This document shows, piece after piece, positions 44,882 to 53,805 of a DNA stretch of 64,000 nt. Position 1 is the stretch's first letter, and every line of letters starts with the position of its first letter. Source of the DNA: Planctomycetota bacterium (GTDB lineage: Bacteria > Planctomycetota > B15-G4); the NCBI GenBank assembly GCA_020638905.1, contig JACKHP010000022.1:12977-76976 (forward strand), in the 5' to 3' direction. The position numbers and the translations under genes are program-made. Below the pieces are notes generated by a model. It worked only from the letters and a program-made list of their open reading frames with translations. It was not told the origin of the DNA and ran no database searches.

Positions 44882-45943
44882 TCAGTCGAGCGAGCTGAAC
44901 TCGCCGCCGACGCCCAGCGCCCAGAAGCCGCTGAAGCTGTCGAGCACCACGCGCGGACCGTCGGCCCACAGGACGCCGCTGCTCACGCGGTGCGCGCCGG
45001 GGTTGAGCAGGCTCGCGCAGCCGCTCAGGTCGGGCGACGACAGGAAGCCCGGCAGGTCGGACACCGGCCAGCTCACCCAGCCCTCGTCGGCGTCTTCGGC
45101 CCAATCGTCGGCGGACTCGCGCGTGCTGAAGAGCAGGCCGTACGCGACGTGGTCGTCCTCGAGCGTGACGAGTCCGGGTGCGCCGGGCGACGGACCCACC
45201 GACCAGAGCGCTCCGTCGACGGGCCAGCCCAGCAGCGGACGCCTGCCGAGCGACTCGACGAGACGCGCGTCGCAGGCCTCGCGCTGCTCGAGGAACTCGA
45301 TCGACTCCTCGCCGTCGTAGTGGTCCCAGGCCTCGTCGGCGCCCAGGATCTCGAGCTCGACCTTGTCACGACCCGCGCGGCCGACGCGCAGGAAGTGCAG
45401 GTCGCCGGCGTCGTCGATGCACGCGTAGACCGGCAGCATGCGGTTCCACATCGCCCCGGCGTAGCCCTCGCGCGTGAGGTAGGTCAGGAAGCGCAGCGGC
45501 GAGTGCACGGGCACCAGGTGCTGCCCGGACTCGTCGGCCTCCTGCCGCGCGCGCTCCTCGTCGTCGAAGATCGGCGCGGCCAGGCCCATCGGCAGGACGG
45601 TCTCGAGCGAGCCGGTCACGCCGTGCTCGTCGGCCAGCGTCCACACGATCGGTTCGGGCTCGGGACGTTCGTCGAGGTAGCGCTCGACGAGGTCGAGCAG
45701 CAGGACGCGCTGCTCCTCGTGCTCGGGGTCCTGGAGCATCAGGTCGAGCGGCGACCAGCGCGCCACCGGGAACCACTCGCCCTGGTCGCGCCACGTCACG
45801 GGACGCATCGACTCGGTCTGCGGGAAGCGCTCGTTGCCGGGCTCGCACAGCACCGTGACCGTGCGCGTGTCGGCGTTGAATCCGCCCTCGACGAGCAGGT
45901 AGTCGTCGCCGAGATGGTGCAGGACGAACCCGGGCTGCTTCAT
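44882..45943 (-). CDS. conserved-looking cytoplasmic protein of unknown function
   Basis: 353 residues, no signal peptide or membrane segment. Acidic and rich in Trp (for example VTWRDQGEWFPVARWSPLD, DEAWDHYDGEE, DEGWVSWPVSDLPGF). No motif I can assign. It is the last gene of a three-gene run, overlapping the small membrane protein gene by ATGA, so its expression is tied to the FGE-like gene. Confidence 0.7.
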   Translation of the reverse strand: MKQPGFVLHHLGDDYLLVEGGFNADTRTVTVLCEPGNERFPQTESMRPVTWRDQGEWFPVARWSPLDLMLQDPEHEEQRVLLLDLVERYLDERPEPEPIVWTLADEHGVTGSLETVLPMGLAAPIFDDEERARQEADESGQHLVPVHSPLRFLTYLTREGYAGAMWNRMLPVYACIDDAGDLHFLRVGRAGRDKVELEILGADEAWDHYDGEESIEFLEQREACDARLVESLGRRPLLGWPVDGALWSVGPSPGAPGLVTLEDDHVAYGLLFSTRESADDWAEDADEGWVSWPVSDLPGFLSSPDLSGCASLLNPGAHRVSSGVLWADGPRVVLDSFSGFWALGVGGEFSSLD

Positions 45944-46227
45944 CGCGCGCTCTCGTCGAGGGCATGGCGGAACGCGCGGCGTACACGCGACCGCGTGAAC
46001 AGGAACGCCACGAGGTGGAACGGCACCGAGACGAGGTCGCCCAGCAGCTGCAGCACGATCACGACCTGCTCCTTGCGCGGGCCCGGCAGCGACGGCGGCG
46101 GAGCCTGCGCGTCGTCGGGCGTCGCGAACGGGCGCACGCGCGTCGCGTCGGGTGCGACCTCGGCGTCGGCGCGGCGCGCGGGCCGATCGTCGTCGGTCGC
46201 GGACGACAGCTCGTCGGACGCGCTCAC
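45940..46227 (-). CDS. small single-pass membrane protein
   Basis: 95 residues. GTG start at 46227 chosen for the GTGA overlap with the upstream stop. A hydrophilic Asp/Pro-rich N-terminal half is followed by one hydrophobic helix (VVIVLQLLGDLVSVPFHLV) and a basic tail. Unknown function; bridges the FGE-like gene and the unknown acidic protein in one operon. Confidence 0.65.
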   Translation of the reverse strand: MSASDELSSATDDDRPARRADAEVAPDATRVRPFATPDDAQAPPPSLPGPRKEQVVIVLQLLGDLVSVPFHLVAFLFTRSRVRRAFRHALDESAR

Positions 46228-47609
46228 TCGAGGGTCTTCGCGCAGCGGAAGCCGATCGGCGTCTTGTAGGTGGGCAGGCCGAACGTGCCCTGGCCGAGCG
46301 CGGTCCAGCGGTAGCGGCAGGCCAGCTCGTCGCGGCGCGAGTCGAAGCCGCCCCCGCGGATGACCATGCTCACGTAGCCCTCGGGCAGCGCCTTCACGTC
46401 GACGCCGTCGTCGGTCGTGGACGTCCACTCCCAGACGTTGCCGGCCATGTCGAAGCAGTGCGCTGCCGACGGCGACTCGGGGAAGCTCTCGACGGGCATC
46501 GTGGTGCCCGGTCCACCGGCGCCGTTGGCTGCGTCGTTGCGGAACTCGTCGCCCCAGGGGAAGGCGCGTCCCTCGAAGCCGGCGGCCGCGGCCTCCCACT
46601 CGTCTTCGGTGGGCAGGCGCTTGCCGTGCCAGCTCGCGAAGGCCGAGGCCTGCGTCCACGAGACGTAGACCACGGGATGGTCACGCAGTGCCTCGTCGTA
46701 CGCGGGACGTCCTTCGCCGTCGAGCTTCCAGCCGCGCGGCAGGAGCGCGGCGCGCGCGTCCTGCGGTTGTGCGCCGACGAACGCGGCGTACTCGCGGTTC
46801 GTGACCTCGCGCTGGTCGAGCGCGAACGCCGCCAGCGTGACCGTGCGTGCCGGACGCTTGAGTCCCGAGTCGGGGCCCAGCTTGTAGCTGCCGCCCGGCA
46901 CCACGATCATGCCCGGCGGGACGGCCTGACCACGCGGTCCGTAGCGCTCGGGGTGCAGCACCTGGTCGAGCTGCTGCCAGGTCGTCTGCACGGCCTCGTT
47001 CGCGCTCGTCCAGCGGCGGCTGGCGTCGAGGTCGAGGTGGAAGCTGCGGTTCCAGAACTCGAACCAGCTCTCGCCGGGGATGAACGTGTCCTCGACGGCC
47101 TGCAGGATCGTCTCGGCCGAGACGTCCTCGAGGTCGGAGCGGCCCGAGAGCTCGTCGGCCACGTGGCGCGCCACGAAGGTCGTCAGGCGCGGGTCGAGCG
47201 CGGTGGCGCGCGAGACCGGCTCGGCGAAGACGTCGGCCATGATCTCCTTGCGCATGCCGCGGGTGGGGCGCCGGCCGGCCTGGGCCTCGCGCGTGAGCAG
47301 GCGTGCGCGCACCGCCGGCAGGCTGTCGTGCATGGCGATCACGAGCGCGTTCTTCAGCGTGGCCGCGTGCGGACCCGTGAGCTCGACGTAGTCGTCCTCG
47401 AGGTCGAGCACCAAGGCCTCGAGTTCGTCGCGCGCGGAGGCGAGCTCGGCCGAGGCCTTCTCGTAGGACGCTCGGGCCGCGCTCGCCGCGGGGGACTCGC
47501 CCCCGGCCGGAGCGGGGGCCTGCGCCGAGGCCTCGACCGCCAGCAGCAGCAGGCACGCGGCGAGCCCGCGGAAAAGGCACGCGATCGGGAAGGTGGGGGC
47601 TGTCATCAT
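46224..47609 (-). CDS. secreted FGE/SUMF1-family protein
   Basis: 461 residues, starting at one of two adjacent ATG codons (47609 or 47606). A signal peptide ends VEASAQAP. An N-terminal helical region (~30-215) precedes a formylglycine-generating-enzyme-type domain: MIVVPGGSYKLG, REVTNREYAAFV, VSWTQASAFASWHGKRLP, TEDEWEAAAAG, NVWEWTS and GFRCAKTL at the end. Many members of this fold are not sulfatase activators, and the two active-site Cys of true FGE are not both evident, so a binding or other enzymatic role outside the cytoplasm is likely. Confidence 0.82.
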   Translation of the reverse strand: MMTAPTFPIACLFRGLAACLLLLAVEASAQAPAPAGGESPAASAARASYEKASAELASARDELEALVLDLEDDYVELTGPHAATLKNALVIAMHDSLPAVRARLLTREAQAGRRPTRGMRKEIMADVFAEPVSRATALDPRLTTFVARHVADELSGRSDLEDVSAETILQAVEDTFIPGESWFEFWNRSFHLDLDASRRWTSANEAVQTTWQQLDQVLHPERYGPRGQAVPPGMIVVPGGSYKLGPDSGLKRPARTVTLAAFALDQREVTNREYAAFVGAQPQDARAALLPRGWKLDGEGRPAYDEALRDHPVVYVSWTQASAFASWHGKRLPTEDEWEAAAAGFEGRAFPWGDEFRNDAANGAGGPGTTMPVESFPESPSAAHCFDMAGNVWEWTSTTDDGVDVKALPEGYVSMVIRGGGFDSRRDELACRYRWTALGQGTFGLPTYKTPIGFRCAKTLE

Positions 47610-47694
47610 CGTCGTGGGTTCGCGAGGGGGCTCGGCGGTGTCGTCCGGGCCGGCTCGGGGACGCCGGGATGGCAGCCACATTGTGACGCGCAGC

Positions 47695-49773
47695 ATGACC
47701 GCCGGGCCACCGTCCAGCCTGGAGAGTTCGCTCGGGGGACTGCCGGGCATCGGCCCGGCTCGCGAGCAGGCCTACGCCGCCGCCGGCCTGGTGACGCGGC
47801 GCGACCTGCTCTACCACCTCCCCGTGCGCTATCGCGTGCGTCCGGATCCGGTCACGGTGAAGGATCTCACCGACGGTGCGCGGGCGGCCCTGGTGGGGCG
47901 CGTGCGGCGCGCCTCGCTGCGTCGCCGCGGGCGGAACAGCACCGTGAGCGTGCTGCTCGCCGACGACGCCGGCGAGGAGGCGCTCGTGCTGATCTTCAAC
48001 CGGGCCTATCTGGCCAAGGCCTTCGGACGCGGCACGCGGCTGTGGGCCGCCGGAAAGGTCGAACGCAGCGACGAGGGTCGTCCGCGGCTGCTGGCCGCCG
48101 ACTACGAGGTGCTCGACGACGATGCCGACGGGCCGCGCGCGCCGCTCGTCCCGGTCTACCGCCTGCCGGCGGGCGTCCCGCCGCGGGTGCACCGCAAGGC
48201 GCTGGCGACGATCCTCGAGCTGCACCCGGTGCCCGACTGGCGCGTCCCGCTCGAGGGCGAGCCCGGGCTGCACGACGCGCTGGCGGCCGTGCACCTGGCC
48301 GACGACCTCGACGCGGCGCGCGCCGCGCGCGTGCGCCTCGCGCGCGACGAGGCGCTCGCGTTGTCGCTCGACGCGGCGGCCCGGCGCGGCCGCGTCCCGC
48401 GCGTGCGGACCGGCGCGGCCCTGGAGATCGACGACGCGCTCCACGCGCGGCTGCTGGGCTGGCTGCCGCACGTGCCCACGGCGGCGCAGGCGCGCGTGCT
48501 CGGCGAGCTGCGGCGCGATCTGCGGGCCGCCGACGACGGACGTCCCATGGCGCGGCTGCTGCAGGGCGACGTGGGCTCGGGCAAGACGCTGGTGGCCGAG
48601 TACGTGCTGCTGGCCGCCCTCGCGCTCGGACGCCAGGCCGCGATCATGGCGCCGACGGAGATCCTGGCGCGGCAGCACCACGCGGCGCTCGAGCGACGCG
48701 TGCGCGCGGCGCTGGGTGACGGCGCGCCGCCGGTGGCGCTCGTCGTCGGCGGCATGCCGTCCGGCGAACGGTCCGCGCAGCGTGCGCTCGTCGCGGACGG
48801 ACGGGCGCGCCTGGCCGTCGGGACGCACGGCCTGCAGTCACGCTCGCTCGTGTTCTCGGATCTGGCCGTCACGGTGGTCGACGAGCAGCACCGCTTCGGC
48901 GTGCGCCAGCGCAGCCGTTTCAGGATGCAGGGCGACGACACGCACCTGCTCGTCATGACGGCCACGCCCATCCCTCGCACGCTGGCGCTCACGGCGTACG
49001 GCGAGCTCGACGTGTCGATCCTCGACGAGCTGCCGCCGGGACGCGCGCCGCGCCGTACCGTCTACGTCCAGCGCGGTCGGCAGGACGCGCTCTGGGAACG
49101 CCTCGCGACGCTCGTGGCCGACGGCGAGCGCGGCTACGTCGTGTGCCCGTCGATCCGCGGCGTCGACGAGAGCGAGCGGCACTCGGTCGAGGCGATGCAC
49201 GCCACGGTGCGCGCGCGCCTCGGCGACGGCGCGCGCGTGGGCGCCGTCCACGGACGCATGCCGCCGGCCGAGCGCGACGCGGTGCTCGACGCGTTCCGCG
49301 CGGGCGCGCTCGACGTGCTCGTGGCCACGGTGCTCGTCGAGGTCGGGCTCGACGTGCCCGAGGCGACGTTCGTGGTCGTCCCCGACCCGTCGCGGTTCGG
49401 GCTCGCGACGCTGCACCAGATCCGCGGGCGGGTGGGGCGCGGGCTGCGCGCCGGCGCGTGCTACCTGCTGGGGCCCGTGGCCGGTCCGGCGCGTGAGCGC
49501 GTGCGCGCCTTGGTCGACTGCGACGACGGCTTCGCCCTGGCCGAGGAGGACCTGCGCCTGCGCGGTCCGGGCGAGCTGCTCGGCACGCGCCAGAGCGGGC
49601 TGCCGGGCTTCCTCGTGCTCGACCCCGTGCGCGACGTCGAGCTGCTCGCGACGACGCGCGAGGTCGTGCGCGCACTCGCCGCCGGCGAGTCGCCCGAGGC
49701 CCTCGAGCGACTGCGCGCGGCGGCCTTCCCGCGCGTGCGGCTGGTGCCGGAGAACCTGCTGGCCGGCGGCTGA
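47695..49773 (+). CDS. recG: ATP-dependent DNA helicase RecG
   Basis: 692 residues. N-terminal wedge/OB domain (LVGRVRRASLRRRGRN...), then superfamily-2 helicase motifs: Q-region PTAAQARVLGEL, motif I LLQGDVGSGKT, Ia MAPTEILARQH, motif II VVDEQHRFGV, motif III VMTATPIPRT, motif V ATVLVEVGLDVPEAT and motif VI HQIRGRVGRG, plus the RecG terminal ALAEEDLRLRGPGELLGTRQSG. It unwinds branched DNA and remodels stalled forks. Slightly shorter N-terminus than E. coli RecG. Confidence 0.95.
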   Translation: MTAGPPSSLESSLGGLPGIGPAREQAYAAAGLVTRRDLLYHLPVRYRVRPDPVTVKDLTDGARAALVGRVRRASLRRRGRNSTVSVLLADDAGEEALVLIFNRAYLAKAFGRGTRLWAAGKVERSDEGRPRLLAADYEVLDDDADGPRAPLVPVYRLPAGVPPRVHRKALATILELHPVPDWRVPLEGEPGLHDALAAVHLADDLDAARAARVRLARDEALALSLDAAARRGRVPRVRTGAALEIDDALHARLLGWLPHVPTAAQARVLGELRRDLRAADDGRPMARLLQGDVGSGKTLVAEYVLLAALALGRQAAIMAPTEILARQHHAALERRVRAALGDGAPPVALVVGGMPSGERSAQRALVADGRARLAVGTHGLQSRSLVFSDLAVTVVDEQHRFGVRQRSRFRMQGDDTHLLVMTATPIPRTLALTAYGELDVSILDELPPGRAPRRTVYVQRGRQDALWERLATLVADGERGYVVCPSIRGVDESERHSVEAMHATVRARLGDGARVGAVHGRMPPAERDAVLDAFRAGALDVLVATVLVEVGLDVPEATFVVVPDPSRFGLATLHQIRGRVGRGLRAGACYLLGPVAGPARERVRALVDCDDGFALAEEDLRLRGPGELLGTRQSGLPGFLVLDPVRDVELLATTREVVRALAAGESPEALERLRAAAFPRVRLVPENLLAGG

Positions 49774-49857
49774 GCGGCGCGGGGAGATCGGGCAAAGACC
49801 GCGGGATCCGGGCGAGGGGGCAGGATCGGAGGGTGTCCGGAGGGGATCCGAGATGTC

Positions 49858-49886
49858 TTGCATTTGAGAATCTATCTCAGTACAAA
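49858..49886 (+). promoter_or_regulatory. promoter with a Fur-like operator in its spacer
   Basis: TTGCAT (49858-49863) and TACAAA (49881-49886) are separated by exactly 17 bases. That spacer contains TGAGAATCTATCTCA (49865-49879), a 7-1-7 near-palindrome of the Fur-box type. A repressor bound there would block RNA polymerase. A second, weaker symmetrical element, TTGAATCTCAA, lies just downstream at about 49905-49915. Confidence 0.68.
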
Positions 49887-49935
49887 GTCGGGCCGTTATT
49901 GCGCTTGAATCTCAACAGACTCTCGAACGGACCTC

Positions 49936-51354
49936 ATGGATCACCACTTCACGTCCCGCCTCCCCGCACGCTTCGCCCTCCCGACCCTCGCGGCGATCGG
50001 ATTCGCCGCGCTTCTCGCCCCCTCTCTCGCGGCCCAGGACACGGTCGGCGACGACGCGTCGGACTTGCGCCAGCTGCGCGACGAGCTGGCCGGCCTGCGC
50101 GAGGAGGTGACCGACCTGCGCACCGAGCTCCGCCAGCGTGACGACGCCGCACGGGCGGCCAGCGACGAGGTCGAGCTCTCGTCCTCCGACGGCCCTGCGT
50201 CGGAGGACGGCACGTTCTTCATCCCCCGGCGGGCGGCCGAGTTCGCCGAGGGCGGCGAGCCGGCCCAGTTCGGCGACACCTACACCAAGCCCTACCTGAC
50301 CCGGATGGGAGAGGGCACGTACCTCGGCGGCTACATCGACCTCGAGTTCGTCGACTCGAAGGGATCGGGCGGCGACTTCTTCGACCAGCATCGCTTCGTG
50401 CCGTTCCTGTACGCCGACGTGAGCGATCGCGTGAAGCTCTCGGCCGAGATCGAGCTCGAGCACGGTCACGAGGTCGAGGTCGAGTACGCCCAGCTCGACT
50501 ACCTCTTCGGGACCGCCTTCAACCTGCGCGCCGGCATCCTGCTGCTTCCGCTGGGCAAGCTCAACGAGGTGCACGACAGCCCGATCCAGGATCTGACGTT
50601 CCGTCCGCTCGTCGACACGTACATCATCCCGACCACGCTGCGTGACGCGGGTCTGTCGGCCTTCGGGCGGCTGGGCGAGAGCGTCGGGTACCAGGTCGCG
50701 GTGACGAACGGCTTCCGCGGGCTCGACGCGGCCGGCGAGAGCGTGATCAGCAAGGAGGACGGCCTGCGCGAGGCCGCGCCGCACGAGGAGGAGCTCGGCG
50801 AGCCGTTCGAGAACACGAACGACTCGTTCGCGTACAGCGGCCGCGTGGCGTACTCGCCGATCCTCGGCGCGGAGGTGGGCGCGTCGGCGCTGATCGACCA
50901 CTACGACGAGCTCGACCACAACCGGCTGGCGATCTACGCGCTCGACGCCACCCTCGACGGCAAGGCGCTGTCCGTGCTGCCCGACCCGCTCGAACTCCAG
51001 GGCGAGGCGGCCTGGGCCGACCTCGAGCGCGACGCCTTCGCGAAGGCGTCCGGCGTGCCGAACGACATGAACGGCTACTACGTGCAGGCGAACTGGCACT
51101 TCGGCGGGGCGTGGCTCGAGGAGTGCGAGGGCGACCTGGTCGAGGACGGCGCGCATTTCACCTTCGTGACGCGCTACGACTCGGTCGAGCTCGACGACTA
51201 CTCGATGCGCCGCACGACGTTCGGCCTGAACTTCCGTCCCGACCCGACGCGCACGGTCTTCAAGCTCGACTACCAGTTCAACGACGACTCGGGCGCGCTG
51301 CAGGGCACCCGCGACGACGACGCGCTGGTCTTCTCGCTCGCCAGCTACTTCTGA
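49936..51354 (+). CDS. outer-membrane porin, phosphate-selective-porin-like
   Basis: 472 residues; signal peptide ending SLAAQDT, an N-terminal coiled coil (DLRQLRDELAGLREEVTDLR) and a beta-barrel starting GTYLGGYIDLEFVDSKG, ending in the aromatic strand ALVFSLASYF. The barrel is rich in Asp/Glu (IELEHGHEVEVEYAQLDY). First gene of a run with an FMN-binding/ApbE fusion and a membrane protein, all behind a Fur-like site, so passage of a metal or redox carrier is a fair guess. Confidence 0.8.
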   Translation: MDHHFTSRLPARFALPTLAAIGFAALLAPSLAAQDTVGDDASDLRQLRDELAGLREEVTDLRTELRQRDDAARAASDEVELSSSDGPASEDGTFFIPRRAAEFAEGGEPAQFGDTYTKPYLTRMGEGTYLGGYIDLEFVDSKGSGGDFFDQHRFVPFLYADVSDRVKLSAEIELEHGHEVEVEYAQLDYLFGTAFNLRAGILLLPLGKLNEVHDSPIQDLTFRPLVDTYIIPTTLRDAGLSAFGRLGESVGYQVAVTNGFRGLDAAGESVISKEDGLREAAPHEEELGEPFENTNDSFAYSGRVAYSPILGAEVGASALIDHYDELDHNRLAIYALDATLDGKALSVLPDPLELQGEAAWADLERDAFAKASGVPNDMNGYYVQANWHFGGAWLEECEGDLVEDGAHFTFVTRYDSVELDDYSMRRTTFGLNFRPDPTRTVFKLDYQFNDDSGALQGTRDDDALVFSLASYF

Positions 51355-51370
51355 ACGGGAGGGTCGCCGC

Positions 51371-53131
51371 GTGTCCGCACGTCTCGTCCTGCTGCTGTCG
51401 TGGGTGGGTTGCCTGATCGGCCTGTCTGCCGGGGAGGTGCTCGCCACGCCGATCGACGACGCCGACTTCCAGCAGGTCTACCTCACGAAGGACGAGGCGC
51501 TGAGATACGTCTTCCCCGACGCTCTGCGGGTGGTCGAGCTGCGGCACCTGCTCACGCGTGACGAGACGCGTGAGATCGAGGTGCTCGTCGGGCGTCGTCT
51601 CGAGGAAGGCGGCTTCTTCCTCTACGCCGCCTGGGACGGGGACGGGGAACGCTCCCGGGGCGACGCCTCCGCGACGGACGACGCCGACCCTTCGTCCTAC
51701 GCGGCGATCGTGATGGAGGTCGGCAAGGTGCGACCCATCACGCACGTCGTCGAGGTGCGGCCGGGCGGTCGCGACGGACGGACCGCCACCGTCGGCCGCG
51801 TGGCGGTCATGATCTACCGCGAGACGCACGGCGCCGAGGTGGCCGGCGAACGCTTCATGGCGCAGTACGCGGGCAAGACGCTCGACGACCCGATCCGGGT
51901 CGACCGCGACGTGATCCACATCGCGGGCTCGACGCTCTCGGCACACGCCATCTGCCGCGGCGTGCGCAAGGCGCTGGCTGCGATCGACGTGGTGTTCCTG
52001 CGGCGCGAGCCGTCCGAGCGGACGGCGCTGCTCGCACGCGCGGACGACGTGACGCCGACCCACGCACCGACGCCCGCACCGGGCGCCGAGACGCTCGCGC
52101 TCCCCGGCGACTCGCCCGAGGACGTGGTGCGCGAGCGGCGCGTCATGGGCACCCTGGCGCGCGTCACGCTGTGCGCGGCGCCCGACGGGCCGACGCGCGA
52201 CGCGCTGGACCGCGCGGCCGAGGCGGCCCTCGACGAGATCGCGCGCTGGGATGGCGTGCTCTCCGATTGGCGCACCGACTCCGAACTCTCGTCGCTCAAC
52301 GCCGCGCCGCGGGACGCGTCCGTCGCGCTGTCGCCCGACCTGCGCGCGTACCTGGCCCACGCCGACGCGTTGGTGCGCGCCACCGACGGTGCGTTCGACC
52401 CGGCCGTGGGCGCGCTCGTCGATGCCTGGGGACTGCGCACGCCGACGCCCGTGCGTCCCGATGCCGCACGCCTGGCCGCGGCTCGCGCCGCCAGCGGCTG
52501 GTCGCACCTGCGGCTCGACCTCGCCGACCCGCACGCCGCACGCACCGTCGACGGACTTCGCCTCGATCCCGGTGCGTCCGGCAAGGGCTTCGCGCTCGAT
52601 CGCGCCGCGGACGTGCTGCGCGGGCGCGGCGTGTCGCGTGCCCTGCTCTCGTTCCGCAGCACGTTCCTGGCGCTCGGGGCTCCCCCCGGTGAACCCGGTT
52701 TCGAGCTGTCCGTGCAGCACGACGGGACGGGACGCGTCCTCGCGCGCGTCACGCTCGTCGACGCTGCGCTCTCGGTGAGCGGCGGCCTGCCGGACGGCTT
52801 CGACGACGGCGCCGTGACGCGCGGCCACGTGCTCGATCCGCGCAGCGGCGTGCCGCTGCCCGCGGCGCGCCTGGCGTGGGTCACGGCGTCGTCGGCGGCG
52901 GACGCCGACGCGCTCTCGACCGCGCTGCTCGTCGCCGGGCCGATGCTGCCGGCCTTCGTCGACGCCGCGGGACGTGTCGCATCGGGCGGATTCGTCGCAG
53001 ACGCGGACGCGCGTCCCGCAGCCTGGCCCGACCGCGACGCTCCGGCGACCACCGCGAGGCCTGCGTTCCCGTCGGCCTCGCCGGCACCGGATCGCGTGGC
53101 GCCGGTCCCCGCCACCGGCAGCGACGGATAG
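51371..53131 (+). CDS. FMN-binding domain fused to ApbE-type flavin transferase
   Basis: 586 residues, GTG start with GGGAGGG 7 bases upstream and an N-terminal signal. Residues ~85-210 are an FMN_bind domain; AGSTLSAHAI keeps the acceptor Thr (T188) of the SGATxTS-type site, with variant flanks. Residues ~255-545 are ApbE-like: VMGTLARVTL, WRTDSELSSLNA, TDGAFDPAVGALV, GKGFALDRAADVL, GHVLDPRSGVPL and ADADALSTALLVAG. The usual Gly-Gly-Asp of the NxGGD block is Arg-Ser-Thr here (SFRSTFLALG). If active it would attach FMN to its own or a partner's Thr in the periplasm. A Pro/Ala tail follows. Confidence 0.85.
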   Translation: MSARLVLLLSWVGCLIGLSAGEVLATPIDDADFQQVYLTKDEALRYVFPDALRVVELRHLLTRDETREIEVLVGRRLEEGGFFLYAAWDGDGERSRGDASATDDADPSSYAAIVMEVGKVRPITHVVEVRPGGRDGRTATVGRVAVMIYRETHGAEVAGERFMAQYAGKTLDDPIRVDRDVIHIAGSTLSAHAICRGVRKALAAIDVVFLRREPSERTALLARADDVTPTHAPTPAPGAETLALPGDSPEDVVRERRVMGTLARVTLCAAPDGPTRDALDRAAEAALDEIARWDGVLSDWRTDSELSSLNAAPRDASVALSPDLRAYLAHADALVRATDGAFDPAVGALVDAWGLRTPTPVRPDAARLAAARAASGWSHLRLDLADPHAARTVDGLRLDPGASGKGFALDRAADVLRGRGVSRALLSFRSTFLALGAPPGEPGFELSVQHDGTGRVLARVTLVDAALSVSGGLPDGFDDGAVTRGHVLDPRSGVPLPAARLAWVTASSAADADALSTALLVAGPMLPAFVDAAGRVASGGFVADADARPAAWPDRDAPATTARPAFPSASPAPDRVAPVPATGSDG

Positions 53132-53142
53132 GCCGACACACG

Positions 53143-53766
53143 ATGCACTACCTCACGCGCCAGCGCCTGCACCTGTCCCGCTTCCACCCGCTCATGAAGC
53201 TGCTGCTCTCGCTCTACGTGCTGAGCGTGGTGGGAGGGCTGTGGGTGGCGGGCCTGAAGTACTCCGACCGCGCCGAGTGGACGCCGCGCGGCGCCGGTGC
53301 GTACGTGGCCGGCGAGCCGAACGTCGGCGCCGAGGCGGCCGCCGAGGATCCGTTCGGCGACCCGTTCGGCGGCACGCCCGACGGAGTCATGGCGCGCGAA
53401 GGACTCTCGCGCCGCCAACTCGTCGACATCGCCCACCCGCACCTGTTCACGCTGCCGCTGGTGCTCTTCGTGCTCTGCCACCTGGCACACCTCACGCGCC
53501 TGCCCGACGTGGCCAAGGGCGCACTCGACGTGGCGGCGTTCGTGTCGTTCGGGGCGACCTTCGGTGCGCCGTTCGTGCTCGACGATCCCGCGCTGCTGGG
53601 GCCGGTGCTCTACGCAGCCGGCACGACACTGCTCGTGTCGTGCGTGCTGCTGTGCGCGATCGTGCTCTGGGAGACGTGGCTGGGACGTCCCGGGGACGGA
53701 TTCGACGCGCTGCCGAAGCCGGCGCCACGCAGGACGTCGCCCGGCGACGCGCCGCGCGGCGAGTGA
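53143..53766 (+). CDS. four-helix membrane protein of the flavinylation operon
   Basis: 207 residues. Four predicted helices: KLLLSLYVLSVVGGLWVAG, HLFTLPLVLFVLCHLAHL, GALDVAAFVSFGATFGAPFV and LYAAGTTLLVSCVLLCAIVL. A periplasmic loop of ~50 residues follows helix 1. His residues at IAHPHLFT and CHLAHLT on helix 2 could bind heme, which would make it a quinol-linked electron entry point for the flavoprotein; inference only. Eleven bases separate it from the fusion gene. Confidence 0.72.
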   Translation: MHYLTRQRLHLSRFHPLMKLLLSLYVLSVVGGLWVAGLKYSDRAEWTPRGAGAYVAGEPNVGAEAAAEDPFGDPFGGTPDGVMAREGLSRRQLVDIAHPHLFTLPLVLFVLCHLAHLTRLPDVAKGALDVAAFVSFGATFGAPFVLDDPALLGPVLYAAGTTLLVSCVLLCAIVLWETWLGRPGDGFDALPKPAPRRTSPGDAPRGE

Positions 53767-53805
53767 GGCGCGGGCGGGCGACGTCCCCGGGGCGCGCCGT
53801 CCCGC

